Source: Hamadaea flava
Lineage (GTDB): Bacteria > Actinomycetota > Actinomycetes > Mycobacteriales > Micromonosporaceae
Direction of reading: 5' to 3'
DNA: 64,000 bases
Assembly: GCF_024172085.1 (NCBI RefSeq)
Contig: NZ_JAMZDZ010000001.1
Span: 8,680,001-8,744,000 of the forward strand
Positions 1 to 7,571 of this stretch are shown piece by piece. The notes under the pieces were generated by a model. It did no database searches and was not told the origin of the DNA. It was given only the letters and a program-made list of their open reading frames with translations. The position numbers were made by a program, and so were the translations under genes. Within the stretch, counting starts at the first letter, position 1. Every line of letters begins with the position of its first letter.

Positions 1-8
1 GCGGTTCC

Positions 9-521
9 TCAGGCGTCGGAGTGGGTGAAGCCCAGTTCGGTGTCGTGCGAGCCGTCTTGGGCGTACCAGGCCATCGGCTCGTCCTTGAGCGCTGTCTCGA
101 CGCGCAGGCGTTCCCACGCCGGCATGTCGGGCAGGGCGTGCGGCGGGAACCAGCCGACTTCCAGGGATTCGTCGTCGTTCACCCGGGCCTCGCCACTGAC
201 GGCCAGGCACCGGAACCAGATGTTGAGGTACTGGCATCGGTCGCCGTTCGGGTACGTGACCGGGTGCATTGCGGCGCCCACGAGGCGCTCGACGACGACA
301 TGGACGCCCGTCTCCTCCTCGATCTCGCGGACGATGGCGTCGGCCGGCTGCTCGCCGGGGTCGATGGCGCCGGCGATCAGCGACCACTGGCCGGTGTCGC
401 TGCGCCGGCCGAGCAGGATGTGCCCGGCGTCGTTGACGACGACGGCGCTGACCCCCGGCAGCATGAGCAGCTCAGGGCCGACGAGACGGCGCAGTCCGGC
501 GACGTAGGGAGACATCGGCAT
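9..521 (-). CDS. NUDIX hydrolase
   Basis: A 170-residue NUDIX-family pyrophosphohydrolase that probably cleaves a nucleoside diphosphate linked to another moiety. The Nudix box is complete: GAIDPGEQ starts it and REIEEETGV carries the catalytic glutamates (about residues 51-73), matching GX5EX7REUXEEXGU. Length is usual for the family. The substrate cannot be read from sequence. It stands alone on the minus strand at the window edge and is divergent from the StrR-like regulator. The 210-base gap between them holds a perfect inverted repeat. Two ATGs lie close together at the start (521 and 515); I kept the longer one. Confidence 0.9.
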   Translation of the reverse strand: MPMSPYVAGLRRLVGPELLMLPGVSAVVVNDAGHILLGRRSDTGQWSLIAGAIDPGEQPADAIVREIEEETGVHVVVERLVGAAMHPVTYPNGDRCQYLNIWFRCLAVSGEARVNDDESLEVGWFPPHALPDMPAWERLRVETALKDEPMAWYAQDGSHDTELGFTHSDA

Positions 522-607
522 CGCGGCAGTCTAACGGCGATCGGCGGGGAACGGGAGGGGCGGATCAGCACGGACCGCAACGGTCCTGCACGGCAGAATA
601 CGGTTAT

Positions 608-632
608 TGCAAGATGTGGCATAGATCTTGCA
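608..632. promoter_or_regulatory. Inverted repeat in divergent promoter region
   Basis: TGCAAGAT at 608-615 and ATCTTGCA at 625-632 are perfect 8-bp inverted arms around a 9-base spacer. The site lies in an AT-richer patch between the NUDIX gene and the ParB/StrR-like gene. The geometry fits a dimeric repressor or activator operator. It does not match the published StrR-type site as I remember it. The binding protein is unknown. Confidence 0.5.
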
Positions 633-731
633 TCTGATTGACCGCCGCTGTAGTTTCCCAGTCATCGATACAACGGGGCCCGATCGATGCCCCATGGCAC
701 GCGCGTCACCACGGCTTACGGGGAGAGCAGC

Positions 732-1688
732 ATGGGGTTGGATCCTGAGCCGGCGGCCGCCACGCGACCCACGGGTGCGGCAATCCCGCGGCCCGTCGTC
801 TACTTGCCGCTCGACGCGCTGGCCGGTCCGGTCTGCCCCCGATTCGGCGGCGTCGACGAATCCCACGCCCGCCTGCTCGCCGAATCCATCGATGCGCTGC
901 CGCCGATCGTCGTGCAGGCGCGTACCTATCGGATCATCGACGGCATGCATCGGCTGCGGGCCGTCGTCCTCGCCGGACAGTTCGAGATCGCCGCGGTGCT
1001 CTCCGATGAGGACGACGATCAGGCGTACCTGAGCGCCGTCGCCGCCAACATCTCGCACGGGCTGCCGTTGAGCCTGGCCGACCGGCGAGCGGCGGCCGCC
1101 CGGGTCGTGGCCAGGTACCCCGAATGGTCTGATCGCCGCGTCGCCAAAGCAGTCGGGTTGTCCGGCAAGACCGTCGGGGCGCTGCGGCGTACCGCCGCGG
1201 GGACGGAAGCCGCGGTCCGGATCGGCAGCGACGGGCGCGTACGCCCGATCGACTCGGCCCGTGGCCGTGAGGTTGCCCGGGAACTCCTCAGCCGCCGCCC
1301 CGAGGCGTCGCTGCGCGAGGTCGCCAGTGCGGCCGGCATCTCACCGGCGACCGTCCGCGACGTCCGCGATCGCATGAACCGTGGCGACCTCGCCGACGAC
1401 GTCCGGCCGGTGCCCGACAACGTACGCGCGATCAAACCGCGTACGCCTGACGAGGTCGACTGCGGTCGGCTGCTGCGGAACCTGTCCCACGATCCGTCGC
1501 TGCGCTACACCGAAGTCGGGCGTACGCTGCTGCGCCGGCTGCTCAACCAGCCCGCGACCGTGACCGTGGTCGAGGAGCTGCCGCCGCACTGCCTGCCGAT
1601 CGTCGCCCGGCTGACCCGCGAGTACGCCTCCCGCTGGGCCGACTTCGCCGAGCAGGCCGAACGCCGGGCCCGGGTCGAGGCGGCCTGA
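732..1688 (+). CDS. ParB-fold StrR/NovG-like transcriptional activator
   Basis: A 318-residue protein with an N-terminal ParB/sulfiredoxin-like domain (motif IDGMHRLRAV near residue 75) followed by a helix-turn-helix region (WSDRRVAKAVGLSGKTVGALRR) and a second putative HTH (SLREVASAAGISPATVRDVR). This layout is that of the StrR/NovG/Bbr pathway-specific activators of antibiotic clusters. Known members switch on nearby biosynthetic genes, so the deoxysugar/NRPS-like locus starting 1.7 kb downstream is the natural target (inference). I chose ATG 732 because GGGAG precedes it; an in-frame ATG at 687 lacks a ribosome binding site. It is not a chromosome-partition ParB: there is no parA and the C-terminal domain differs. 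Confidence 0.78.
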   Translation: MGLDPEPAAATRPTGAAIPRPVVYLPLDALAGPVCPRFGGVDESHARLLAESIDALPPIVVQARTYRIIDGMHRLRAVVLAGQFEIAAVLSDEDDDQAYLSAVAANISHGLPLSLADRRAAAARVVARYPEWSDRRVAKAVGLSGKTVGALRRTAAGTEAAVRIGSDGRVRPIDSARGREVARELLSRRPEASLREVASAAGISPATVRDVRDRMNRGDLADDVRPVPDNVRAIKPRTPDEVDCGRLLRNLSHDPSLRYTEVGRTLLRRLLNQPATVTVVEELPPHCLPIVARLTREYASRWADFAEQAERRARVEAA

Positions 1689-1735
1689 CGCCTGCCGAAC
1701 CGACCGAAGCCGTCCCTCATCGCCGGAGGAAGTCC

Positions 1736-3340
1736 GTGTCCGACAACGCATCCGACTGGTGGCGCAATGCTGTCATCTACCAGGTGTACCCGCGCAGCTT
1801 CGCCGACGCCGACGGCGACGGGGTCGGCGATCTGAACGGCTTCCGGTCGCGGCTGCCGTACCTGCGCGATCTCGGGGTCGACGCCGTCTGGTTCAGCCCG
1901 TGGTACCGGTCGCCGATGGCCGACGGCGGCTACGACGTGGCCGACCACTGCGACATCGACCCCACCCTGGGTACGCTCGCCGACGCCGAGGCGCTGATCC
2001 AGGAGGCGCATGCGGTCGGCATCAAGGTGATCATCGACGTCGTGCCCAACCACGCGTCGACCGACCATCCGTGGTTCCGGACGGCGCTCGCGGCCGGGCC
2101 GGGCGCGCCGGAGCGGGACCTGTTCTACTTCCGCCCAGGACTGGGCGAGCACGGCGAGATCGCCCCGAACACGTGGGTGTCGCCGTTCGCCGGCACGACC
2201 TGGACCCGGGTGCCGGACGGCGAGTGGTACCTGCACCTGTTCGACGCTTCACAGCCGGACTACAACTGGCGCCATCCGCAGGTGATCGAGTACTTCGACG
2301 ACGTTCTCCGGTTCTGGTTCGACCGTGGGGTCGACGGCATCCGCATCGACTCGGCGCCGCTGGTCGACAAGGATCCGAACCTTCCCGAGGTGGCGGCTGT
2401 CGAGGAGCACCCGTACTCCGATCGCGACGACGCGCACATCGTGTACCGCCGGTGGCGGCGGGTCGCGGAGGAGTACGGCGGCGACCGGGCGCTCATCGGC
2501 GAGGTGTGGCTCTACGACCCGGTGCGTTTCGCCAATTACCTGCGCCCTGACGAGATGCACGGTGCGTTCAACTTCGAGTTCCTGTGCAGCGAGTGGGGTG
2601 CTGCACGGCTGCGTAAGGTGATCGACGAGACGCTGGCCGCCCATGCGGAGGTCGGCGCGGCGGCGAGCTGGGTGCTCAACAATCACGACGTGACCCGCGT
2701 GGTCAGCCGGTTCGGCCGGGCGGACACCGCGTTCAGCGTCGCCACCCGCCGTCATGACACTCCGGTCGACGTCGAGCTCGGCGCTCGCCGCGCGCGGGCG
2801 GCCATCATGCTCGCCTTGGCGCTGCCCGGGTCGGTCTACCTGTACCAGGGCGAGGAACTGGGCCTCACCGAGGTCGAGGACATCCCCTTCGAGCTGCGTA
2901 CGGACCCGATGTTCCACCGGTCCAACCAGGTCGACCCCGGCCGGGACGGCTGCCGCGTACCGCTGCCGTGGTCGGGCGACGCGCCGCCGTTCGGCTTCAG
3001 CGCCGCCGACGCGGCCCCGCCGTGGCTGCCGCAGCCGGCCGCGTGGAAGGCGTACTCGGTGCAGGCGCAGACCGGGGACCCGGAGTCGATGCTGGAGTTC
3101 TACCGGCGCATGCTCCGGCTGCGCTCAGCCTCGCCGAGCCTCGGCGACGGGCGGATGAGCTGGCTGCCGGCTGCGCCCGAGGTCCTGGCCTTCGCCCGTG
3201 GCGACGATGACTTCGCCTGTGTCGTCAACCTGGGCGGCGAGCCGGTGGAACTGCCGCCGCACCGCGAGGTGATCCTGGCCAGCGCGCCGCCGGCGGGTGG
3301 GCGGTTGCCGGTCGACACCACCGTCTGGCTCCGAACCTGA
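1736..3340 (+). CDS. GH13 alpha-glucosidase (oligo-1,6-glucosidase type)
   Basis: A 534-residue cytoplasmic glycoside hydrolase of family 13, with no signal peptide. The N-terminus (WWRNAVIYQVYPRSFADADG) is typical of oligo-1,6-glucosidase/maltase enzymes. Conserved regions are visible in order: DVVPNH (region I), GIRIDSAP carrying the nucleophile Asp (II), IGEVWLYD with the acid/base Glu (III) and LNNHDVTR with the stabilising Asp (IV). It hydrolyses terminal alpha-glucosidic bonds of short malto-oligosaccharides or sucrose-like substrates; the exact specificity is not readable. GTG at 1736 is preceded by GGAGGA. It lies 47 bases after the StrR-like gene in the same direction. A role in the neighbouring sugar-bearing metabolite (activation of a glucosylated precursor, or glucose supply) is possible but unproven. 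Confidence 0.9.
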   Translation: MSDNASDWWRNAVIYQVYPRSFADADGDGVGDLNGFRSRLPYLRDLGVDAVWFSPWYRSPMADGGYDVADHCDIDPTLGTLADAEALIQEAHAVGIKVIIDVVPNHASTDHPWFRTALAAGPGAPERDLFYFRPGLGEHGEIAPNTWVSPFAGTTWTRVPDGEWYLHLFDASQPDYNWRHPQVIEYFDDVLRFWFDRGVDGIRIDSAPLVDKDPNLPEVAAVEEHPYSDRDDAHIVYRRWRRVAEEYGGDRALIGEVWLYDPVRFANYLRPDEMHGAFNFEFLCSEWGAARLRKVIDETLAAHAEVGAAASWVLNNHDVTRVVSRFGRADTAFSVATRRHDTPVDVELGARRARAAIMLALALPGSVYLYQGEELGLTEVEDIPFELRTDPMFHRSNQVDPGRDGCRVPLPWSGDAPPFGFSAADAAPPWLPQPAAWKAYSVQAQTGDPESMLEFYRRMLRLRSASPSLGDGRMSWLPAAPEVLAFARGDDDFACVVNLGGEPVELPPHREVILASAPPAGGRLPVDTTVWLRT

Positions 3341-3345
3341 CCGTG

Positions 3346-3390
3346 CCCGTCCGGCAGCGGAGGGTGCGGTGACGCGCGGTGCCGGACGGG
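3346..3390. terminator. Bidirectional hairpin terminator
   Basis: CCCGTCCGGCA (3346-3356) and TGCCGGACGGG (3380-3390) form a perfect 11-bp stem with a 23-base loop. It lies exactly between the converging stop codons of the GH13 gene and the ketoreductase gene. There is no T-run, as is common in high-GC actinobacteria. Confidence 0.7.
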
Positions 3391-4371
3391 TCAGATGGGC
3401 ACGACGGTCGCGATCCGGGCGACCTGATCGATCAGCGTGGCCTGCTGGATGCTGCCGTCACGCCAGGGCGGCGGCGTCGAGCCTGCGGTGACGGCGGCGG
3501 CGAAGGCGGCCAGGACATTGGCGAACTGGTCGTCCGGAGGCAGCGTGACGGTTCGCGTGCCGTCGGCGGTTTCCAGGTGGACGACAGGAGCCAGGTCGGG
3601 CGGTGGCGTGAACGCCCGGTCGAGCCACAACCGGCCGGTGCTGCCCCGGAACTCGTAGCGGGACACGTAGGAGTGCTCCATGCCGAAGGTCAGCTGCGCG
3701 GCCATGCCGAGGTCGTTGCCGAGCAGGATCGAGCCACCGGTCACCACGGTCGTCTGCGTGCTCGTGCGCATGACGGCACCCCGGACGGCGAGCGGTCCGG
3801 GCAGGAAGTGGGCCGCGGCGCGGATCGGGTAGCCGCCGATGTCCAGCAGCGCTCCGTCGCCGGTACGTGGATCGTTGCGGATGTCGCCGGCCGGCCTCGG
3901 TGGGATCGTGAAAGCGCCGCAGAACTCGCGCACGGCACCGATCGCGCCCTGGGCCAGCAGGTCGCGTACGTGTGTATGCTGGGAGTGATGGAGGAACATG
4001 TAGTTCTCCAGCAGCACCAGGCGCTGTTCCTCGGCCAGTGCGAACAGCGCTGCGGCGTCCACGCGCGACGTGGTGAGCGGCTTCTCCGCGAGCACGTGCT
4101 TTCCCGCCCGCAGCGCCTTGTCCACCCAGTCCCGATGCAGCAAGGGTGGCAGTGGAATGTAGACGGCGTCGACGTCGTTCCGGGCGAGCAGCGCGTCATA
4201 GCCTGCCACCGGTCGGCCGCCGAACAGGGTGCAGAGCCGCTGGGCCTTGGCCGCGTCGCGGCTTGCGATCGCGGCGATCTCGATACCGGGGACGGTCGCG
4301 GCGGCGGGCAGCGTACGCCGTTCGGCGATGTCGGCGCAGCCGAGCACCCCGAGGCGGAGCGCGTGTCCCAT
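3391..4371 (-). CDS. NDP-4-keto-deoxyhexose 3-ketoreductase (Gfo/Idh/MocA family)
   Basis: A 326-residue NAD(P)-dependent oxidoreductase. The Rossmann motif GVLGCADIA is at residues 8-16, the family EKP motif with catalytic Lys97 at 96-98, and a GALLDIGGYPIRAA segment in the C-terminal domain is typical of KijD10/SpnN-like sugar 3-ketoreductases. These enzymes reduce the 3-keto group made by an NDP-hexose 2,3-dehydratase, giving an NDP-4-keto-2,6-dideoxyhexose. The 2,3-dehydratase is the immediate upstream gene and its stop overlaps this start by one base (TGATG), so the two are coupled. A longer frame runs upstream to 4707 but is only the shadow of that gene. Confidence 0.82.
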   Translation of the reverse strand: MGHALRLGVLGCADIAERRTLPAAATVPGIEIAAIASRDAAKAQRLCTLFGGRPVAGYDALLARNDVDAVYIPLPPLLHRDWVDKALRAGKHVLAEKPLTTSRVDAAALFALAEEQRLVLLENYMFLHHSQHTHVRDLLAQGAIGAVREFCGAFTIPPRPAGDIRNDPRTGDGALLDIGGYPIRAAAHFLPGPLAVRGAVMRTSTQTTVVTGGSILLGNDLGMAAQLTFGMEHSYVSRYEFRGSTGRLWLDRAFTPPPDLAPVVHLETADGTRTVTLPPDDQFANVLAAFAAAVTAGSTPPPWRDGSIQQATLIDQVARIATVVPI

Positions 4372-5720
4372 CAGCGGGCCCCGAAGGACTTCGAGCGGTC
4401 GCGGGGAGCGGGTTCGGACAGTCCGACCATGCAGCTGATCAGGCACCGGGCGTAGACGTTGACGAGGTTGCCGAAGCGGACGAACCGGCTCAGCTGCTCG
4501 ATCGTCAGCCAGCAGTAGTCGTCGGGCACGTCGAGGTCGAAGTCCTCGCCGACGTCGACCACCAGGTAGCGGTTCTCGGCGTGGTAGAACCGGCCGCCTT
4601 CCTCGGAATGCACGACGTCGACCAGGACATCGCCGTCGCCGAGCAGCACGTCGAGGAACACCGGCCGGCGAGAGTGGGACCCTCGGGCGTAGTTGGCCGG
4701 ATTGCACGCCACCGACGGTCCGATCTCGACGATGTCGCGGGTTCCCGCCTCGGTACGCGCGTGGGCCAGCACGTGGAACACGCCGTCGATGCTGCGCCCG
4801 AGGAAGCCGACCAGTCCCCGGTCGATGGGCGCCAGCATCGGCTGCGACCAGGCCGTCACCTCACGGCTGGCGGCCGTGACGTCGACCGCCATCACCGAGA
4901 AGAAGCGGCCCTCGCCGTGGACCAGCCGGCCGTCGGACCAGTGCCAGTGCGGGACCTCGGCGAGCGGGATCAGCTCCTGATACAGCCGGTAGCGGGTCTT
5001 GGCCTCGCACAGCCAGCTGAGGATGTGCTGGAAGCGGTGCACCGCCGGACCGGCGAAGCGGCTGCGCAACGAGATCGGGCCGGGCAGGGCGTAGGGGAGC
5101 CCGGACAGCACCGTACGCGAGTCCATGTTCACCAGGTTGGGCACCTTCAGCAGCTCGATCACGAGGTCGACGCTGAGCCAGCAGAAGCTGTCGCGGAGCG
5201 GGACCTCGCCGTCGATCTCGATGATGATGTTGCGGTTGCGCTTCTGGTAGAACCACGATCCCTGTTCGGACTGCAAGGCGTCGAAGACGGTACGCCCCGA
5301 GCGCGGCGCGACGAAGTGGTCCAGATACGGCACGGTGGCACCGCCGTGGACTCGGGTGTAGTTGCTCCGCGTCGCCTGCACGGTGGGGGAGAGCTGGACG
5401 ACGTTGATGTTCCCCGGCTCCATCTTGGCCTGCATGAGGCAGTAGACGGTCCGGTCGACGACCTTGACCAGCAGGCCGAGGATGCCGATCTCGTCCTGCA
5501 CGATGATCGGCTGCCGCCAGGCCGGCGTGTCCCGGTGATCGGTCTCGACGTGCAGGCCCTGGATCGAGAAGAACTTGCCGCTGTCGTGAACGATGTTGCC
5601 CGTGCCGGTCTCGGCCCGCCAGGCCGCCGCGTCCTCGACCGGGATCTGCTCGGTCCGGTAGGCCTCGCGGTCGTGTTGTTCGGCGAACCAGGCGTAGAAC
5701 TCGGCGAGGTCGTCGAACAT
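4371..5720 (-). CDS. NDP-hexose 2,3-dehydratase
   Basis: A 449-residue protein of the EvaA/TylCVI/UrdS family, which removes the C2 hydroxyl of dTDP-4-keto-6-deoxyglucose as the first committed step to 2,6-dideoxysugars. The family's internal duplication is visible. Repeat 1 holds IVHDSGKFFSIQGLHV, EPGNINVVQLSPTVQATRSNYTRVHGG and RNRNIIIEID. Repeat 2 holds LVHGEGRFFSVMAVDV, RDIVEIGPSVACNPANYARG and ENRYLVVDVG. Each repeat ends in a FCWLS/YCWLT motif. ATG 5720 lies 8 bases after the adenylation gene; a GTG at 5732 would overlap that stop as GTGA and is an alternative start. No rmlA/rmlB partner for making dTDP-4-keto-6-deoxyglucose is next to it, so that precursor probably comes from elsewhere in the genome. 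Confidence 0.92.
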   Translation of the reverse strand: MFDDLAEFYAWFAEQHDREAYRTEQIPVEDAAAWRAETGTGNIVHDSGKFFSIQGLHVETDHRDTPAWRQPIIVQDEIGILGLLVKVVDRTVYCLMQAKMEPGNINVVQLSPTVQATRSNYTRVHGGATVPYLDHFVAPRSGRTVFDALQSEQGSWFYQKRNRNIIIEIDGEVPLRDSFCWLSVDLVIELLKVPNLVNMDSRTVLSGLPYALPGPISLRSRFAGPAVHRFQHILSWLCEAKTRYRLYQELIPLAEVPHWHWSDGRLVHGEGRFFSVMAVDVTAASREVTAWSQPMLAPIDRGLVGFLGRSIDGVFHVLAHARTEAGTRDIVEIGPSVACNPANYARGSHSRRPVFLDVLLGDGDVLVDVVHSEEGGRFYHAENRYLVVDVGEDFDLDVPDDYCWLTIEQLSRFVRFGNLVNVYARCLISCMVGLSEPAPRDRSKSFGAR

Positions 5721-5728
5721 GGCCCGGG

Positions 5729-7234
5729 TCACGGTTCCGGGCTCAGCAGCGCTCGAATCCGGCCTCGGTCCGGTTTGCCGCTGGGCAGCTTCGGCAGCGT
5801 CTCGAGCACGTGATAGCTGCGCGGAGCCATGTACCGGGGCAACACCTGGGCGCAGTGCGCTTCGAGACGGCGTACGAGGTCCGCGCCGAGGCCGTCCAGA
5901 ACCGTGACGGCACAGGCCAGCTGGAGCCCGCCGACTCCGTCCGGCACGGCCTCCACGAACGCCTGCCCCACGCCGGGATGGCTCTCCAAACCCCGCTTGA
6001 CCTCGTTGAGGTTGATCCGGTTGCCGCGGATCTTCACCTCGTCGTCGCGCCGACCGTCGTAGTGGATCGCGCCGTCCGCGCTCCGGCTGCCGATGTCGCC
6101 GCTGCGATAGTGCAGCTCGCCGTGCGCCTCGACGAACGCCCGCCGCTCCTCGTCGGGCCGCTCGTGATAGCCGGCCATCAGCTGGTCGCCCGCGATGATC
6201 AGCTCGCCCGGCCCGTCCGGCGTGCTGACGCCGTCGGCGTCCAGGAAGCAGATGTGGCAACCGGGCAGTTCGGGCCCGATGGCGTACGCCCGCGTCCGGC
6301 CCGGCTCGCGGTCGGTGATCCGCTGCGCGGTGACGATGACGGTGGTCTCGGTCGGGCCGTAGCCGTTGAACACGGTCAGGTTCGGGGCCGCCGCCAGCCA
6401 CGTCTGCACCGAGCCGGGGTGGACGATCTCGGCGCCGGTGAGCACCATCCGCAGCGCGCTCAGGTCTCGGGCGGCCAGCTCGCCTCGCTGGGCGAGCAGC
6501 GTCAGCGTCGACCCGATCGCGGTCAAGTGCGTGATTTCTTGGCTCTCGATGATGTCCACGACCAGCGACGGGACCATCACCGCAGGACCGAGGGTCAACC
6601 GTGCCCCCACCGCCAGCGGCACGATCAGGTCCACGATGGAGCCGTCGAAATGCAGCGGCAGCGTGTTGAGACAGCGCGAATCCGCGGTGAAGCCGAGCGA
6701 CGGCACGACCCCGGCGACGAACGCGTCCAGCGCGCGATGCGGGATGCGTACGCCCTTCGGCCGCCCGGTGCTGCCCGAGGTGTAGATCATGTACGCGATG
6801 CACTCGGGATCGTCCGGCATCTCCGGGGCGGTCTCGCCGCGTCCCCGGGCGACGAGATCCTCGACCGCCAGCACGGACACCGGTACGCCCGCCCTTAGTG
6901 CGTCGGCGCGGGCGGCGGTGCACAGGATCGCCGGGGCCGCGCAGTCGTCAAGCAGTCCGACGCGGTGAGCCGGCGGCGCGGTCGGATCCAACGGCACATA
7001 GGCGGCGCCGGCGCGCATGACCCCGATCAGCCCGACGATGGAGGCGGCCGTCTTCTCCGCGTGCAGGGCCACGAAGTCGCCGGGGCGTACGCCCGCCGCC
7101 ACCAAGCCAGCCGCCGCAGCCGTGCTGTCACGATGAAGCTCGGCGTAGGTCAGGGTGGCATCGGGTCCGATCAGCGCGACCTGGTCCGGCCGATGGTCGG
7201 CGGACGCGGCCAGGGAACGCAGGAACGCACTCAT
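5729..7234 (-). CDS. Free-standing amino-acid adenylation enzyme
   Basis: A 501-residue stand-alone NRPS-type adenylation domain that should activate a carboxylic acid as its AMP ester and load the adjacent carrier protein. Visible cores: A3 YTSGSTGRPKGV (151-162), A4 with Asp197 in HFDGSIVD (the aspartate that grips an alpha-amino group), A5 NGYGPTET (290-297), A7 YRSGD, A8 RGNRINLNEVK and A10 LPSGKPDR. Aligning by eye to GrsA gives pocket residues D-G-V-T-L-G-G-V, which I cannot match to a known substrate. The aspartate argues for an amino acid rather than an aryl acid. Its ATG overlaps the carrier-protein stop (ATGA), so it is translated with it. Confidence 0.9.
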   Translation of the reverse strand: MSAFLRSLAASADHRPDQVALIGPDATLTYAELHRDSTAAAAGLVAAGVRPGDFVALHAEKTAASIVGLIGVMRAGAAYVPLDPTAPPAHRVGLLDDCAAPAILCTAARADALRAGVPVSVLAVEDLVARGRGETAPEMPDDPECIAYMIYTSGSTGRPKGVRIPHRALDAFVAGVVPSLGFTADSRCLNTLPLHFDGSIVDLIVPLAVGARLTLGPAVMVPSLVVDIIESQEITHLTAIGSTLTLLAQRGELAARDLSALRMVLTGAEIVHPGSVQTWLAAAPNLTVFNGYGPTETTVIVTAQRITDREPGRTRAYAIGPELPGCHICFLDADGVSTPDGPGELIIAGDQLMAGYHERPDEERRAFVEAHGELHYRSGDIGSRSADGAIHYDGRRDDEVKIRGNRINLNEVKRGLESHPGVGQAFVEAVPDGVGGLQLACAVTVLDGLGADLVRRLEAHCAQVLPRYMAPRSYHVLETLPKLPSGKPDRGRIRALLSPEP

Positions 7235-7494
7235 GCGGGCATCCGGCCCCGGACGAGTCCCGCCAGGCCGGGCAGGCTCTCCAGCGCCGCCAGGTCGGCC
7301 GGGTCCTTGCCGAACTCGACGCCGAAGTCCTTCTCCAGGCGTACCGAGAGCTCGACCGTGTCCAGCGAGTCGAGGTTGAGCGCCCGCAACGCGTTGTCGT
7401 CGTCGGCCAGGTCGGGTGCGACGTCGCGGCCCTTGATGTCGCAGAGGATCCGGATCAGCGTGCTGGTGATCTGGTCGGTGGTCGGTGTGGCCAT
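7231..7494 (-). CDS. Acyl/peptidyl carrier protein
   Basis: An 87-residue discrete carrier protein. The phosphopantetheine site is Ser43 in NLDSLDTVEL, closer to a type II ACP (DSL) than to the GGHS/GGDS motif of NRPS carriers. It should hold the residue activated by the overlapping adenylation enzyme and present it to the neighbouring P450 and condensation-domain protein. ATG 7494 follows AGGAG at a 9-base spacing. Upstream in the same frame is only the shadow of the P450 gene. Confidence 0.9.
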   Translation of the reverse strand: MATPTTDQITSTLIRILCDIKGRDVAPDLADDDNALRALNLDSLDTVELSVRLEKDFGVEFGKDPADLAALESLPGLAGLVRGRMPA

Positions 7495-7507
7495 GCCGGC
7501 GGCTCCT

Positions 7508-7558
7508 GGTCGCAGTGGGAATCGGGTCGCGGTGGGGAACGGGTCGCGGTGGGGGAAC
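7508..7558. repeat. Three tandem copies of a 16-18 bp unit
   Basis: Units begin at 7508, 7524 and 7541. The last two read GGGTCGCGGTGGGGAAC with one extra G in the final copy; the first is diverged. They fill most of the gap between the P450 stop and the carrier-protein start. They may be slippage products or a spacer that sets carrier-protein translation. Confidence 0.6.
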
Positions 7559-7571
7559 GGAATGGCAGGGG

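Noticed and set aside
732-1688. Chromosome-partition ParB and a replication origin nearby
   Set aside because: There is no parA, parS-like cluster, dnaA or gyr gene, and the HTH order fits StrR-type activators.
2985-3010. A CTTCAGCGCCG match inside the GH13 gene as another SARP box
   Set aside because: The second heptamer is missing and the site is mid-gene; chance match.
4146-5813. 555-residue plus-strand frame over the 2,3-dehydratase gene
   Set aside because: It is a shadow with no motif, while the opposite strand encodes an unmistakable duplicated 2,3-dehydratase.
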